Made by a program: the position numbers and the translations under genes. The notes beneath the pieces are model-generated. The model was not told where the DNA came from. It was given only the letters and a program-made list of their open reading frames with translations, and did no database searches. Positions 47,358-59,041 of a stretch of DNA of 64,000 bases are shown piece after piece. Each line of letters starts with the position of its first letter. Positions within the stretch are counted from its first letter, which is position 1. This DNA is from Cloeon dipterum. Taxonomy: Eukaryota > Arthropoda > Insecta > Ephemeroptera > Baetidae. The stretch is from positions 23,750,545 to 23,814,544 of the forward strand of contig NC_088790.1 of the NCBI RefSeq assembly GCF_949628265.1, read 5' to 3'.

Positions 47358-47990
47358 CAATTCCTGAGGTTCGAATTAGGTTAGATGACCAACTTCCGAC
47401 TGACCAATTTGTTTTTAGCGCCAAAACAGTACAGTATATTTATATGTACAGTACATGTTCCCAATGCTCAGTTCTTGACTAGGCCTTCTTTGACGAAATT
47501 TTCGCGTACACCAATCGATTCCTGAGGTTCAAATTAGACTAGGCCACCGACTTTTGCGTCCGGAAGTTCAGCGTGACGTGCGTAGCATAGAGCCAATTTG
47601 TTTTTAGCGCCAAAACAGTACGCACCTGTCTATTTTATTCTGATTGGTCGAGCCCAGCGCATGCGTCAAATCATCAGTCACAGTCGTGAATCTTAGCCGA
47701 TTCCAAAGCAGATGTAAGCGGCTTTTGTATTATTTTCTCATTCACCTAAATGACGCATGCGCTGGGCTCGACCTATCAGAGTGAAGTACACAGATTCGTA
47801 CTGTTTTGGCGCCATAAACTCATTGGTTCTATGCTACGCACGTCACGCTGAACTTCCGGTTGGGAAAGTTGGTGGCCTAGTCTAATTTGAACCTCAGGAA
47901 TCGATTGGTGTACACGAAAATTTCGTCAAAGAAGGCCTAGTCAAGAACTGAGCATTGGGAATTTCATTTGTGACTGGGCCAATCGATTCC
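47358..47990. mobile_element. Foldback element (F3) with partial flanking copies
   Basis: The core 47458-47961 (504 bp) has ~210-bp inverted arms. The left starts TTCCCAATGCTCAGTTCTTG and the right ends CAAGAACTGAGCATTGGGAA. Arms share CTAGGCCTTCTTTGACGAAA, GATTCCTGAGGTTCAAATTA and GAAGTTCAGCGTGACGTGCG. The left flank 47358-47440 is a partial direct copy of the left arm (ATTCCTGAGGTTCGAATTAG, TTTAGCGCCAAAACAGTAC), and 47980-47995 (CCAATCGATTCCTGA) is another remnant. Non-coding. Confidence 0.75.
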
Positions 47991-48004
47991 TGAAATTGAA
48001 TCTG

Positions 48005-48415
48005 AAATCGCAGCGGAAATATCATAAATATTGTAGATAAACGGTTGAGCCATCTGTTGGCAACTCGAAACACCAAGGGACTTCCTTAAATATAGGTAAA
48101 TTCACCAGTGTTGGAAGCCACCAATAGACGGTGCCAGTGGTTAATTTCGATTTTTAAGGCACTTCCGCTATGATTTCAAACTCAATCACATGAAACTATT
48201 TCTTTTGACCAAAATTCAGTCCCGCCAATAGCCGATAAAATGCGAAAACGATTTTTCAAATAAAAAAAATATATTTTCTGACGTTTATACGGGGATTAAT
48301 TTTTATTTAAAACACAAAAAAGGAAAAAAATGATTTATTTTAGGTCAAGAATGTACACAAAAATCACAAATAACTACTGGCGCCATCCATATTGGTGGCT
48401 TTGAACACTAAGGTT
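48005..48415. mobile_element. Foldback family F2, diverged copy
   Basis: 48005-48085 resembles the right arm of 39465-39892 (AAATCGCAGCGGAA, GCCATCTGTTGGCAACTCGA). 48105-48200 resembles the left arm (GTTGGAAGCCACCAATAGA, TTTTTAAGGCACTTCCGCT). 48378-48410 is a second right arm (TGGCGCCATCCATATTGGTG). The copies are diverged and probably two insertions. Confidence 0.6.
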
Positions 48416-51400
48416 TTTCAAATTAACCAATTTCCCGCATTAAATTCGCTCAATTTTCTTACAATTTCATTTTTTAAATCCAACTACGTGTATAAATCCC
48501 GATCAAATTACCTTCCAATTAAGGGCTAATTGGGAAAGCGATGAGCCCGCGTGGAGTGAGTTGAGCGAAAGCTTTCAAGGGCCATTGCGGAGAGGCGAAT
48601 TAATCCTTGCGCGCTGCTCCGGCGGCTCCGTCTTGCCTGTGACAATGTGTCGGGTGTTTCGATATGAGAACAGCCCCGTCGCCGTATTTACGTTCGCCTC
48701 GGTGAGTTATGAGAGAGCAGAGCAGCGTGTGCGGTCACGTCGCCTCATGCTAATTGCAAAACGCCGTCCGTGTACGTCCACTCTCGCTCTCCTGATTCCC
48801 CGACACTCGCCGCAATTCTCACGCCGCCGCTCTCGAGACAATTGCGATGATGCCCACTTAATCCGCACACTGACTTTTTCTTTCAAACTCTGCGTGGTGA
48901 AAAATCGAGATTTTGTTTCGCGTCACATGCTGATTGAAAACTATTCGTCATCAAATAAGTAAAGCTGATATGTGAGAGTCAATGTGCAGGAAAAAGTACT
49001 TAAAAAATTAGTTCTGGCAGCTAGGGTTCTGAGGATCTTGATATTTATTTTATTATTATTTTTTTTAAATTTAAAAATACGCCATTCAGAAAACCCCGAA
49101 TTGTCCGAACTTGCAGGTTCTACACGAGCTTGAATTTTGACCTCAAAGTAGTTGTACGTCAAAGGCCAAGGTCACTAAAATCAAATTTTGAAATGAAAAT
49201 TGATTAGAAATATTTTTAATTATGATTTATTACGATCTTTTAAAGCACGAAAAATTGTATTTAAAAATTCAAAACTATGGTACTGCATTTTTTAATTAAA
49301 ACAAAACTAAAAAATTCGCTGTTTTTTGTGCCTTTGAAATATTTTTTGACGCTTATATCTCAGCCTCTAAAGATTGGAGTTTCAAAGAATCGCAGGCCCC
49401 TTAGATTGACCTTCCCCTAGACATCTGAAGCAGTCTAAAGGGTGCCACCCCTTCAACCCCTAGTTCGATAATTAAATAAAAAATGTCATATATTGTGCGT
49501 GTGTGTTTATTTCATTTTCTGTAATTTGTTTTGATATTTATAAATTCAAGAGTTACATTTATTTGCTATCACAATCGGAAAAATCTAGAGAGTTCAAAGA
49601 GCACGTTAGAAGTAATAAAAATAATTTACTTTATGTGAAACCATCTTTGAAAAAGATCACAAATACGACCATATTCTTTTAAAAAAAACCTTCTTTAAAA
49701 TTTCTAAAAAGTAAGTTCTATGCTTCTGTTTTAAATCCTGCTGTTTTTTGCCAAAGACGAATAATCTTTTGCTCTCAAAAATTTCTATAAATGTATGTTC
49801 CGTTGATTGTGATCTTTTTCAGTCACTAACACAATTGCGCAAACGGCTAGTTGGAGCGGAAAAAGCGGTGGTTGGAAACACGTCGTAATTTCAAAATTAT
49901 TTTGCTCGCAGTGCGCTGCCTCTTATAAATACCCAAGGTTTTAATGGCAATATTCAGAACATTTCATCACTGCTCTTTCCTCGTTTTCAACCAACGCACC
50001 AGGAAAAACTGATGCTCAGAAAATATCCGTGACTGTTTCAAAACTGTGTAGTGCATAATTCTAAAAATAATTTAATATATTCACTGAAAATTGTGAAGGA
50101 GCTAAAATATTTCAGGCTGTTGCTTAAATCTCTGAGAAAAAAGCATGCATGCTCATCAAGTGATGAATTCTACTTGAAAATCAAGATTTTTTCCCCAAAA
50201 CTATGGAAATTAGTCTAAAAATTCGCACACCGGTGGAACGTTTATGACAAGTGGAATTGAAATCTAGGGAAAAATATAGTTTTACTTTACAAGAAATCAT
50301 GAAAAACCAGGAATTTAATTTTGAACTCTGTCTTAATTTTTTATTTTTACCCAATTTTTTTCTAATTTTTTCCAGGCTTCACAAAAATAGATTCAATTGG
50401 ATAAATTTATGAGGTTGGATTTTCACATTCTAAAGAAATAATAATGTTTATTTTCTTCGTCTGTTTAATTTTTCGAAATTATTAAAACATCAAAGGAGCA
50501 GAGGTGTGCGGAACAAAGTGATTTCGCAGCTCGTCTTCCAATCAGGCGGCGCGGGACGAGCTCAAGGGAAAAAGAGAGGAAGCAAGATCATAATCATTTT
50601 GACCGCCTGATGCATGAAATAATAATCACAAGTGGCGGCCACCCCTATGAGCTGATAATCTCCCCTCTCTCTCGCTCTCATTTTCCGCAGCACCTCGCTC
50701 TCTGCTTATTTTATGAAAGAGAGAGACACGGTTGTCATGGCTACGCGGAACGAGCGTGTAGCGAATCTTGGCGCCACCGCCATGTTGCTCGCCTTGCTGC
50801 ATATCTCGCGTCCACTTTGCAGCCGACCAGCCACTTTCATTTTTTGTTTCGCCATATTTCGCCTGGTCCCTCGACGCGCAGCAAATTCGCTGCAGAGGGA
50901 CCAAAAAACGCGAAATTCAAGGATTGTGAACTTGGTTTCTGGGGCAGAATACCAGAAGTTTTTTGGCAATTAAATTTTTTATGTTGTTTTTTGCATTTGT
51001 GGCATGAAAAAAATTTAAAAAACCTAATTTGTGCAAAAAATATCAAATCTGATACAAATATTAATTAAAGGATCAGATTTTGCTTAATTTCTTGATAAAT
51101 TGAATGGCGTGTCTATGATTTTTTCGCTTGATTTCGATTCCTCTCGTCGAGATCTATCCTACGGTGCGCAAATTGTGTGATAAATTTTCAGAAATCAATA
51201 TGATATCGATGTAAATTTTAGCTCTACCCCAATTTTTAGACAATAATTCAAGCACGAAAGTTAAAAAAATCCAGATACAGGCCTCTCTTTCTTTCTCGAT
51301 TGCCAAATTTACATAATTTAAAATTCTAAAAATCTCAATTCAGTCCAAAGGAAATTTCCAAAATAAAATTAGTGAAAAAACCTATTATAAAAAAATGATT

Positions 51401-54400
51401 TTTACAGGCTGGCATTTCAATTAGAGGACCAACATAAAGATATAAATGTAGCAGGATTGGGGAGAAAAGAAACAAAGCTTACTGACAATGAGTGAGAGGC
51501 CAGTTCGCCTGCAACAATCTAAAGTATGCAGCTGGTTTGTCCTCCGTGTTCACAAGATGCCTAGATTAGCAATTTTTTTAAAAGATTACTCACATTCAAT
51601 TGATCTGACGAATTTGAATCAATTTACAGGCACAGTAAATAAGTTAATACGAAATAATTATATTTTTAAAGACCAACTTCATTCTGTTTACTGGATTAAA
51701 TATTTTCAATAAGTTTCAGTGCCTAATGACGAAATAATAAAAAAAACGCAAAAAGAAAATTAAGGAGAAAAATAAATTAAAGTAAGAAACATATTTTTAA
51801 AATCAGCTTGTCCATTAGAAATGATAAAATTGTTTTAAAAATGTGTTTCAAACTATGTTTTAGAGCGTGCGAGCTTTAAATTTTAAAAATACAGTAGATA
51901 GAAGCAAAAGAGAGTCATTTTAACGATGCGATCTATAAAACATGACACGAGGTCGAGTTAGAAGCAGTTTTAGTGTTTAAAAAAAGCAGTTGGTGGCCAT
52001 TTTTACAGCTGGTTTTGCTTTTCGGCGACGCATGCAAAATTCAGCACAGCGATTTTCCAATTATGAGGCCGGGGAAAAATACCTTTCATTTCCTTTCATC
52101 TGCCTCCAGAGGACAATTTTTCCGCGAGCGCTCGCGCACAGAACAAAAACGGCCGCGCTGAAATATGCATGCGGCAAAACTGCACACACGCGTCTTTTGG
52201 ATTTTGAATCCGTGCCTGGGTCGCAGCAGCAATTAAATGAAAAAAAGTGTGTGAGAGAGAGGGAGAGAGCACGGCACTCTGGAGTCTCTCTCTCTCTCTC
52301 TCTCTCGGTTAGAGAGAGAGAGAGCGGTGCAGGCGGGGCGTAAAAAAGCTGGCCGGCGTTTCTCAACAGCCTCTAAATTATGCAACACACTGTACATTGG
52401 TTCAATTACGTGGCTCCCCCCAAGGGCCGCCTGCGAACACCTCGCTCCCACTGAATTCCACTCTCGAAACATTGCTTTTGCAACATTTATTAAACTCGCC
52501 GCTACCGCCGCCGCCGCTTTCCGCTTCTCTCTTTTATTTCTTTCTTTCTTTTTTTTTGTAACTCGCCCTCTTTTGCCAAGCGGCAATCTAGCAAATTAAT
52601 CGAGGCCAAACTGAGGAATCGCGATGATTATTTAAACGCACGCCAAAGAAATTTGCAAATTGGCTTACGACCAATTTTCCGATCTGATACCCTCATTTCA
52701 CGGATCATTAGTTGCGCGTTTACGTGCCCGATTTGGTGATTCGAAAATTTGGGCGTTCATTCCGCTGGCATTCTGCTCCGTGCCTAAATGTTTAAATCGA
52801 TTAATTAGCAGCAAGCAATTTAATTTGTCAACAACATCAAACTTTGTGATTAGACGTAATTAATTCGTCAAGTTTTATGGTTTCAAACAATTTAACAGCA
52901 TATTTTTTCAAAGATGAGGTAAAATTTGATCCAAAAGACCAGTTTTTTTTTTAAATATATTCCTGTTTTGCGCGTTTTAAATATCTATTTTACTCCCTAG
53001 TTTATTGCATCTTAATCAATCATAACGGTGTTTGGTATCAATACTAATTTTGAGCGAGAAAAATAATTGTCCCTGAAATAATATGATGAAACTACAAAAT
53101 TTGGTTAATTTTTGTATGAACATGCGTTTGTTTGTCAAGTTAAAATACAAATTTTGGGGCAAAATAATTTTTCAGGGTTATTGGAGTTATTTTCATCAAC
53201 CATGAGCTCATAAAAACAATCGAAATTTCAACACGTAACCATTTTGAACTTTAACGAGCAAACTTTAAAATCAAAACTAGGAAAAATTGTCTATTTGACG
53301 GTAACACACAAATTTGCTACTGCATTAAATTTCTGATTGTATGTAATTTGCAAATTAATGCAATAAAAATAATATGCTGCCTAGAGCAGCAGAACATTTA
53401 CCCTGCAGATAATTCACCGGAATTTGCTGGACTTCTGTAGTTTCCATAAATAAATCTTTTCTTTAAAAATATATAAAATAAATTTAAAATGTCTAAAACC
53501 TTACAAATATGCTCAAATTCGTCATCTTTTGCTTCATTTATAATTGCAAAATTTGGAAAATAATAACTAAATATATATTTAAATTGCAAAGCAAAGTTTT
53601 GGCGAGAAAAAAGATAAAAAAAACAACGCCAATTTTCCTAAGAATAAACATTAATCTTTGACAGCCCTTAACGTTTTAATCCCATTTGAAAATTGCAAAT
53701 TAATCCACACGATTAGTGTGCAGCCCCGAGACAATTACAGCGCGATCATTTCGGTCGTTGGAATTAATTTGTTGATGGAGCGTGTCGTTGAGGTTAGAAA
53801 TCCTGCTCTTTTATATGGAGAGGAAAAAGCAGGGCGCGCGCGTTATTGTTGGTTTCTCATCAGTGTTTGTCGAAACAATCGCACTCTGGTGTAATAACAG
53901 CGTCATTTGGCGCCGCCTGATAAACATAATAGACACGTGCGCCTGCCTGCTGCTCTTCCTTTTCTCCCTCCCTCCCTCCCTCGCTCGCTCGCTGGCTGGT
54001 TCGTCGGCTCGGCCAAATTGCCTTTTTTGTTAGCGGAGATTTGCTAAAGCGGCGTCTCCTTGTTCGCCTCTGATGCTCTCGTCCTGTCCCCAATTTATCT
54101 CTATCTCGTATTCCTGCTCTAATAAATCGAATTCGTCTCCGCTTTTATCTCGACGCTCTGCTCTCGTCTCTCTCTTTTGCTCTCTCTCCATATAAATACC
54201 ACTTTTGTAATAGGGACGACCTCGCCGCCGCCGCCGCCTCCGAGTATCGCTTACTTATTTCTAGCTGTTATTCTGTCGCGCGCGGATTCTTTTAAATTGC
54301 CTCCGGTGCCGACCGAGCTTTAATTTAAGTGGATTTGCAGTCTGAAAGAAAAAGAGATCGAGAAATTGCATCACAGACGTAACACCGTAATTGTTAATCG

Positions 54401-54969
54401 CACGGTTTATTGTTCAGCTGTGCACTTTATTGCCCTTTTTATACACCTTATAATAAAACGGATCTTAGAGTTAACATTTTTTTTATTAGATTACAATTGA
54501 TTTTAAATAAAATTGAAGGATAAAATGCTAAATACATTTTTTCTGAGAATCATGGCGTCTTGCAGAGTCAGTCAATCACTTACTAAAAATCAATGGTGTG
54601 TAGGCATAGAAGTGAAAACCATTTTGACACCGGTAAAGCCTGACAATTGGCTTATTGTTGTCCGTTATCCATTGTATTTTATTATTGTAAATATTACACA
54701 AGTTCTAAGGGGAAAACTGATTTAAATAGTTTTAACGCAAGCTTAATGGCTCTAATCTGTTTTGTGGATTGAAGAAAAAAATGTAAACCGGCACGTTCTC
54801 TTATTGGACAACAGCTCTTTCTCCAGCAATTAATAAAAAATTAAAAAAATCTTGGACGAGCAAAAAAACATGTGCATTCCATTTACGAGTTCAGATGGCT
54901 AAAATTACGCTTTTGATGGTCCTCTGTTGATTGGAAAATCAGAAAAGATACATAATACTCAACAGTGTA
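48416..54969. other. Gene desert, GAGA tracts and TATA boxes
   Basis: No supportable gene in 6.5 kb. GC-rich/GAGA blocks occur at 48540-48850, 50500-50930, 52000-52600 and 53930-54260. TATAAATA is found at 49924-49931 and at 54191-54198, the latter directly after a CT-rich stretch. The 152-codon frame at 50610-51068 crosses one of these blocks and has no recognisable domain. 51110-51175 is a short family R fragment (GATTCCTCTCGTCGAGATC). Confidence 0.45.
52252..52325. repeat. (GA)n - (CT)n - (GA)n compound microsatellite
   Basis: GA run 52252-52269, CT run 52285-52306, then GA run 52311-52325. The adjacent complementary runs can form a hairpin. Confidence 0.85.
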
Positions 54970-55300
54970 TGACATGTTTTGGGAAAACTCTTTGTTTTGA
55001 ATGAAATAAAATGAGATTTCAAGTAAGGAGACAGTTCAAATTGAGTGGATCGATAGAGGGCAACAGTTGAATAATCAAAAAAGGAAACTGCTGAGTAAAA
55101 ATCCGTATTTTTTCAAATCAAAACACATTTCGATTCCTCTCGCCGAGATATATATTCAACAGCGTATAAAACCATTTAGGGAAACTCTTTGCTGTGAAAT
55201 AAATTCAGATGTCAAGTAATGAGACAGTCTTTGCCATTTGAAAAGCATGCTAAGTTTGCAGCTACTATTCTAAAAAATTGACAATTTTTTTAAAGGATCA
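54970..55300 (+). repeat. Dispersed repeat family R, copy
   Basis: Contains TTTCAAGTAAGGAGACAG, GATTCCTCTCGCCGAGAT, CAACAGCGTATAAAACC and CCATTTGAAAAGCATGCTAA. The AGTAAGGAGACAG segment is present twice, so this is a partly duplicated copy. Confidence 0.65.
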
Positions 55301-57541
55301 ATTCCTTTGATTAATTCTGAAGGGATTGGAAACAATCATTTTCCTTGGGGTTTGCACTCTTTAAAACCAATAGAAACATGCATCATTTTGTAAAGAAATC
55401 TGGGATTAAATATTCGAAGAATAATTTTTGTTCTAGAAAAGTTTCATTCTCCTTAAGAAGTTTTGGCTCAGGCTGAGCAAGTGTGCTACACAAGTTGGAT
55501 TTAAAAAAGCTGCTCTCACTCTCTCTCTCTCTCTCTCTCTCTCGCGAAAATTAAGTGTGTGTCAGGCGAAAATTTTTCCACTCTGGCCCGAAATGTTTCC
55601 ACAAATAATGAAGAGGGAGAGAGCAGGACTATCTCTAGGTTTGCTAAAAAGGTACAAATTTGGAGAAGCGGGGTTGAGCCAGCCCCTGCCTGCAGCAGTA
55701 AACTCGTGCCAACCGATTTAATTCTAAGAAGCGAGCAATAAAAAAGGAAAGAGAAGGCGCAAGCAAGTGTGAAAATGTATGGGTAAAAGCAGTCGTTGGC
55801 GGCGGCAGCGGCGGAGGGAAAAAAGCTTGAGGAGGAGGAGGGTTTTAAAAAATGCATTAGACGCGAGCGCGCGAATAAAACAGCAGCTGGCACGGCACGG
55901 CAGGGTGGCAGGGTGGGTGGCTGGGTGGGTGGATGAGTGCGCTCTAATGGTGTTTGGACTTTTAACTACCCACCTTTCAACAACTAGGAAATAAGAGGCG
56001 CGCACCCGAGGTTATTGCCTGCCTCTGCCTCTTCCTGTATAAATACGCGACGAATAATTCGCCTGCTCTTTGCTCTGCTCTCTCACGCCGCTTTCGAGAA
56101 TAAAGGCAAGCCAGTGTCACTAATGCTCCTCCATAATTTATTTACTTTCGCTATGTGTGTGCAAGCCGAGCGATCGCTAAAAAGCTCTTCCCCCGAAAGC
56201 AAAAGCCGAATCGAGCCACTCGACGAGCTTAGCAATTTTTTTTTATTTTTGCCACATACACAGCCCAAACACAATTTCTATCTCGCAGATACTTTTCCAC
56301 CTTTCCTAAAATGTTAAAATTTGGAAAAAGATTCTCGAGGAGGATGGCTCATGCCATAAATATTTTTTCCTAAATGTAATTATGCCCGAATTTTTACAGC
56401 TAATATTGAATAAAAAGCTTTTAACTATATATTTTAAACTCTACAAGATGTTACCTCACTCTATAGTTCAATAAAACTATTTTTTTGTAATATCATTGTG
56501 TTTGACTTTTAAATAGTAATTAATATTTATAAATTATTTAAACTGATCGTAAAACAAATTTTTTGTGGAAACGTTTGTTTTTAGACCTGTCAGAACATAT
56601 AAAGAAATAATATTCCAGGGAAAACCTTAATTCTCTATAAAATAAACAATTAAAACTTAAAAAATTTGCATCTTAATTATTTAAATATTAAATTAAGCAT
56701 GAATAGTTTAAAAAAGAGAGTTAAAACTATGTAATAATTGTTTTGAAAAAGGAATTTTTCTGTAAGCTGTCATGACTATACTGATCCTAAGAAAAAAATT
56801 TTAACTTTCATTTGTATACTTGGAATATTAAATTAATATTTTGGACAATAATGGTTGTTTATTTGGCCAAATTATCAATTTAATCAGAGATGAAAAACCA
56901 TTTAAAACATTTTTGGAACGATTTTTTAGTGACTATATTGCTCTTAAAGCAAAACGAAAATGAATATTTAGATATTTTCAGGCTTAAATAGGAGTGAATT
57001 TTGCAACAAAATAAATTTAATCATTTTTCTTTTATCACAGATTTTAGGATTTCTGGACTGAATTTGTCTACCACGAACGTAGTTATTAATTAATAACAAT
57101 ATGCAATCACTAAAATTTCAACAGAAGTCTATCAACCGAAAAAAATTAACTTATAATAAGGAAAATCATGAAACTCATGAACTAAATGAGATTTCTTTCT
57201 TTTTTAAAAATTTTTACTCAAGTTTGTTATTAGAACTGTTTTTCTTTTAAGAAATAAACAAAATAAATAAATAACTGTTTTAGTAACTAAAAACTAAATC
57301 ACAGCAAAGAATTTGTTGTAATTTATTAATTTCTTTATCCCTGTCCGAGGACCTGGAAGGGCGTGCACTGTGCTAATAGCACGAATGCTGAAACCCATTC
57401 ATGCAGGTCCCAATAACACCGTGAACGGAAAACATGGGCGCACCACGCCGCACAGGGACCCAGCCCACTCAAGGGTCACTTGCCTCCGCACTGAGACTGG
57501 CAGCTTCTTTCCACAATAATCAGTTGTTTTGGCTATATGGA
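55301..57541. other. Intergenic, right end of the gene desert
   Basis: Contains a (CT)n run at 55514-55543 and a TATAAATA box at 56038-56045, followed by CT-rich sequence. From 56320 it is AT-rich and featureless. The segment next to 57541 is the 3' UTR of the minus-strand LITAF-like gene. Confidence 0.45.
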
Positions 57542-59041
57542 TCATATTCGTATTTTGCATCTGGGGCAGACGTAATAGTGGTTGTAGCACTCTTTGAAGC
57601 AGCAGGGGACGAGACAGCAACCACACCAACACCTACGCGATTCATGTTAAAAGCAAGGATGAAATACAATTTCTTACCCAATGAAGGCGAGGAAGAAACA
57701 CAGGAGGTAGGCTACAATTTTTGGTCTTCTCGTCCTGGAGGAGTAGTGCAAGTAGATGGGTGTATCGCACTCCGGACACTTCATGAACAGCTTATTGCCA
57801 GTCTTGCACTTGCAACGAGCCGGCGGCTTATCTTCTCCGACTTCAGAGCTTGTTGATTCTTTTTGCTCCTGAAATATTATTTTTAATGTTGAATTTCTGT
57901 ACAAAATGCTGCAAAAATATTAACAGAGCAGTTCTCCGCGAGGTTGGAGGTCGATTGGACGGGATTTTTTGGTGTTGAAATAATTATGACCTTTATTTTA
58001 TTTCGCCGCAGACCGGCCGAAAGAGTTCAAGTACAGTTAGTACCCTTAGATGAGTGTTACACACGGTTTAAACTACTTTTAAAAATGAAAATAAAACCTT
58101 TCTGTTTTCTTGCTTTTAACAGGAAAAAAATTATAAAAAAATGAGTCAAATTGTTATTGCTCCTAATGACATTTTTTAGATAGCAAGCATAAGGATAATT
58201 TATTTTCAGCCCTCGCAATTTGAACATCATGTGTAGAAAACAGAGGGATATTTTCAAAAGTTATAGATTAATTAATCGATAATATCTCTAGGCCCTCTAG
58301 GGGTTTCTAAGCAAATGAAATGCGAAAAAATATACTTGGCCAACGAGTGGCGAACTCGCTGCTCAAACGCAAAGGGCATGCGCGGTTGAACGGCCTCGAG
58401 TCTGATTTTAAACTTCAAATTCGAATTGCAGAAAACTGGTTGTGAGTTGTGATTGCACCTATGAACTTGGCGTGCTTTTCCAAGAATTTCACGGGCTGCA
58501 TTTTTAGCCCCGAACCCTAAAAAAAATCGAAGAGGGCTATCATCCCTTACTAAAAAGGTCGCGAAAGGAGACCTTTACCTTCGACCTGTGAATTTTTTGT
58601 GTAATGAAAAAGCTGAACCGTCTATTTTGCATCAAATAACAGTCTAAAAATATCCGATTCATTCTTGAAAAACCGTCTTATTTGCTACGGTAGTGGCAGG
58701 AAGGCGCCAAATTGTATGGAATGTAGAAAAAATTGTACAAATAAAAATAACCCATAAATTAATGCCCGTATAAGGGAAATTTCCAAAATTCTCCACAAAG
58801 TGAGCAATTTTCCCCTCTGAATAGCCGCCTCTGCAACTCGAAAACAATGCTATGATTGAAAATTTCGACTGTTGATGCACAAAGTGAAAACGCTTCAGGC
58901 AATAAACGCATGCAAAAGAGCGTTACAAATATGCATGCAGGGTTATAACCTATAGCTGTGAAACTTTACCTTTTCTTTCCCAGTTGCGTCCATCGTCATC
59001 TGTTTTCCAGCGGCTTTTGTGGTCTTTTCAGGGTTGTCCAT
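57542..59041 (-). CDS. LITAF-domain protein (small endosomal membrane-associated zinc protein)
   Basis: Three exons, from high to low: 58970-59041, 57678-57868, 57542-57632 (stop 57542-57544); 354 nt, 117 aa. The split zinc site of the LITAF domain is complete: CPEC at 55-58 and HYYVCPRC at 106-113, flanking a hydrophobic stretch (VAYLLCFFLAFIG, then CWCGCCLVPCCF). In the family this stretch dips into the cytoplasmic leaflet of late endosome/lysosome membranes. The N-terminal ~40 residues are polar (Lys/Glu/Ser). The third exon lies in a different frame from the second across a 45-nt intron (57633-57677), so single-frame reading misses it. The longer plus-strand open frame at 57434-57856 is its antisense shadow. 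The family has many insect paralogues, so I give no symbol. Confidence 0.88.

Noticed and set aside
50610..51068. 152-codon open frame in the gene desert
   Set aside because: It runs across a GAGA/GC-rich block, has no recognisable domain, and overlaps similarly long open frames on the other strand, which indicates composition effects.
57434..57856. 140-codon plus-strand open frame
   Set aside because: It is antisense to exons 2 and 3 and the 45-nt intron of the LITAF-domain gene, whose zinc-binding motifs and splice sites are clear.
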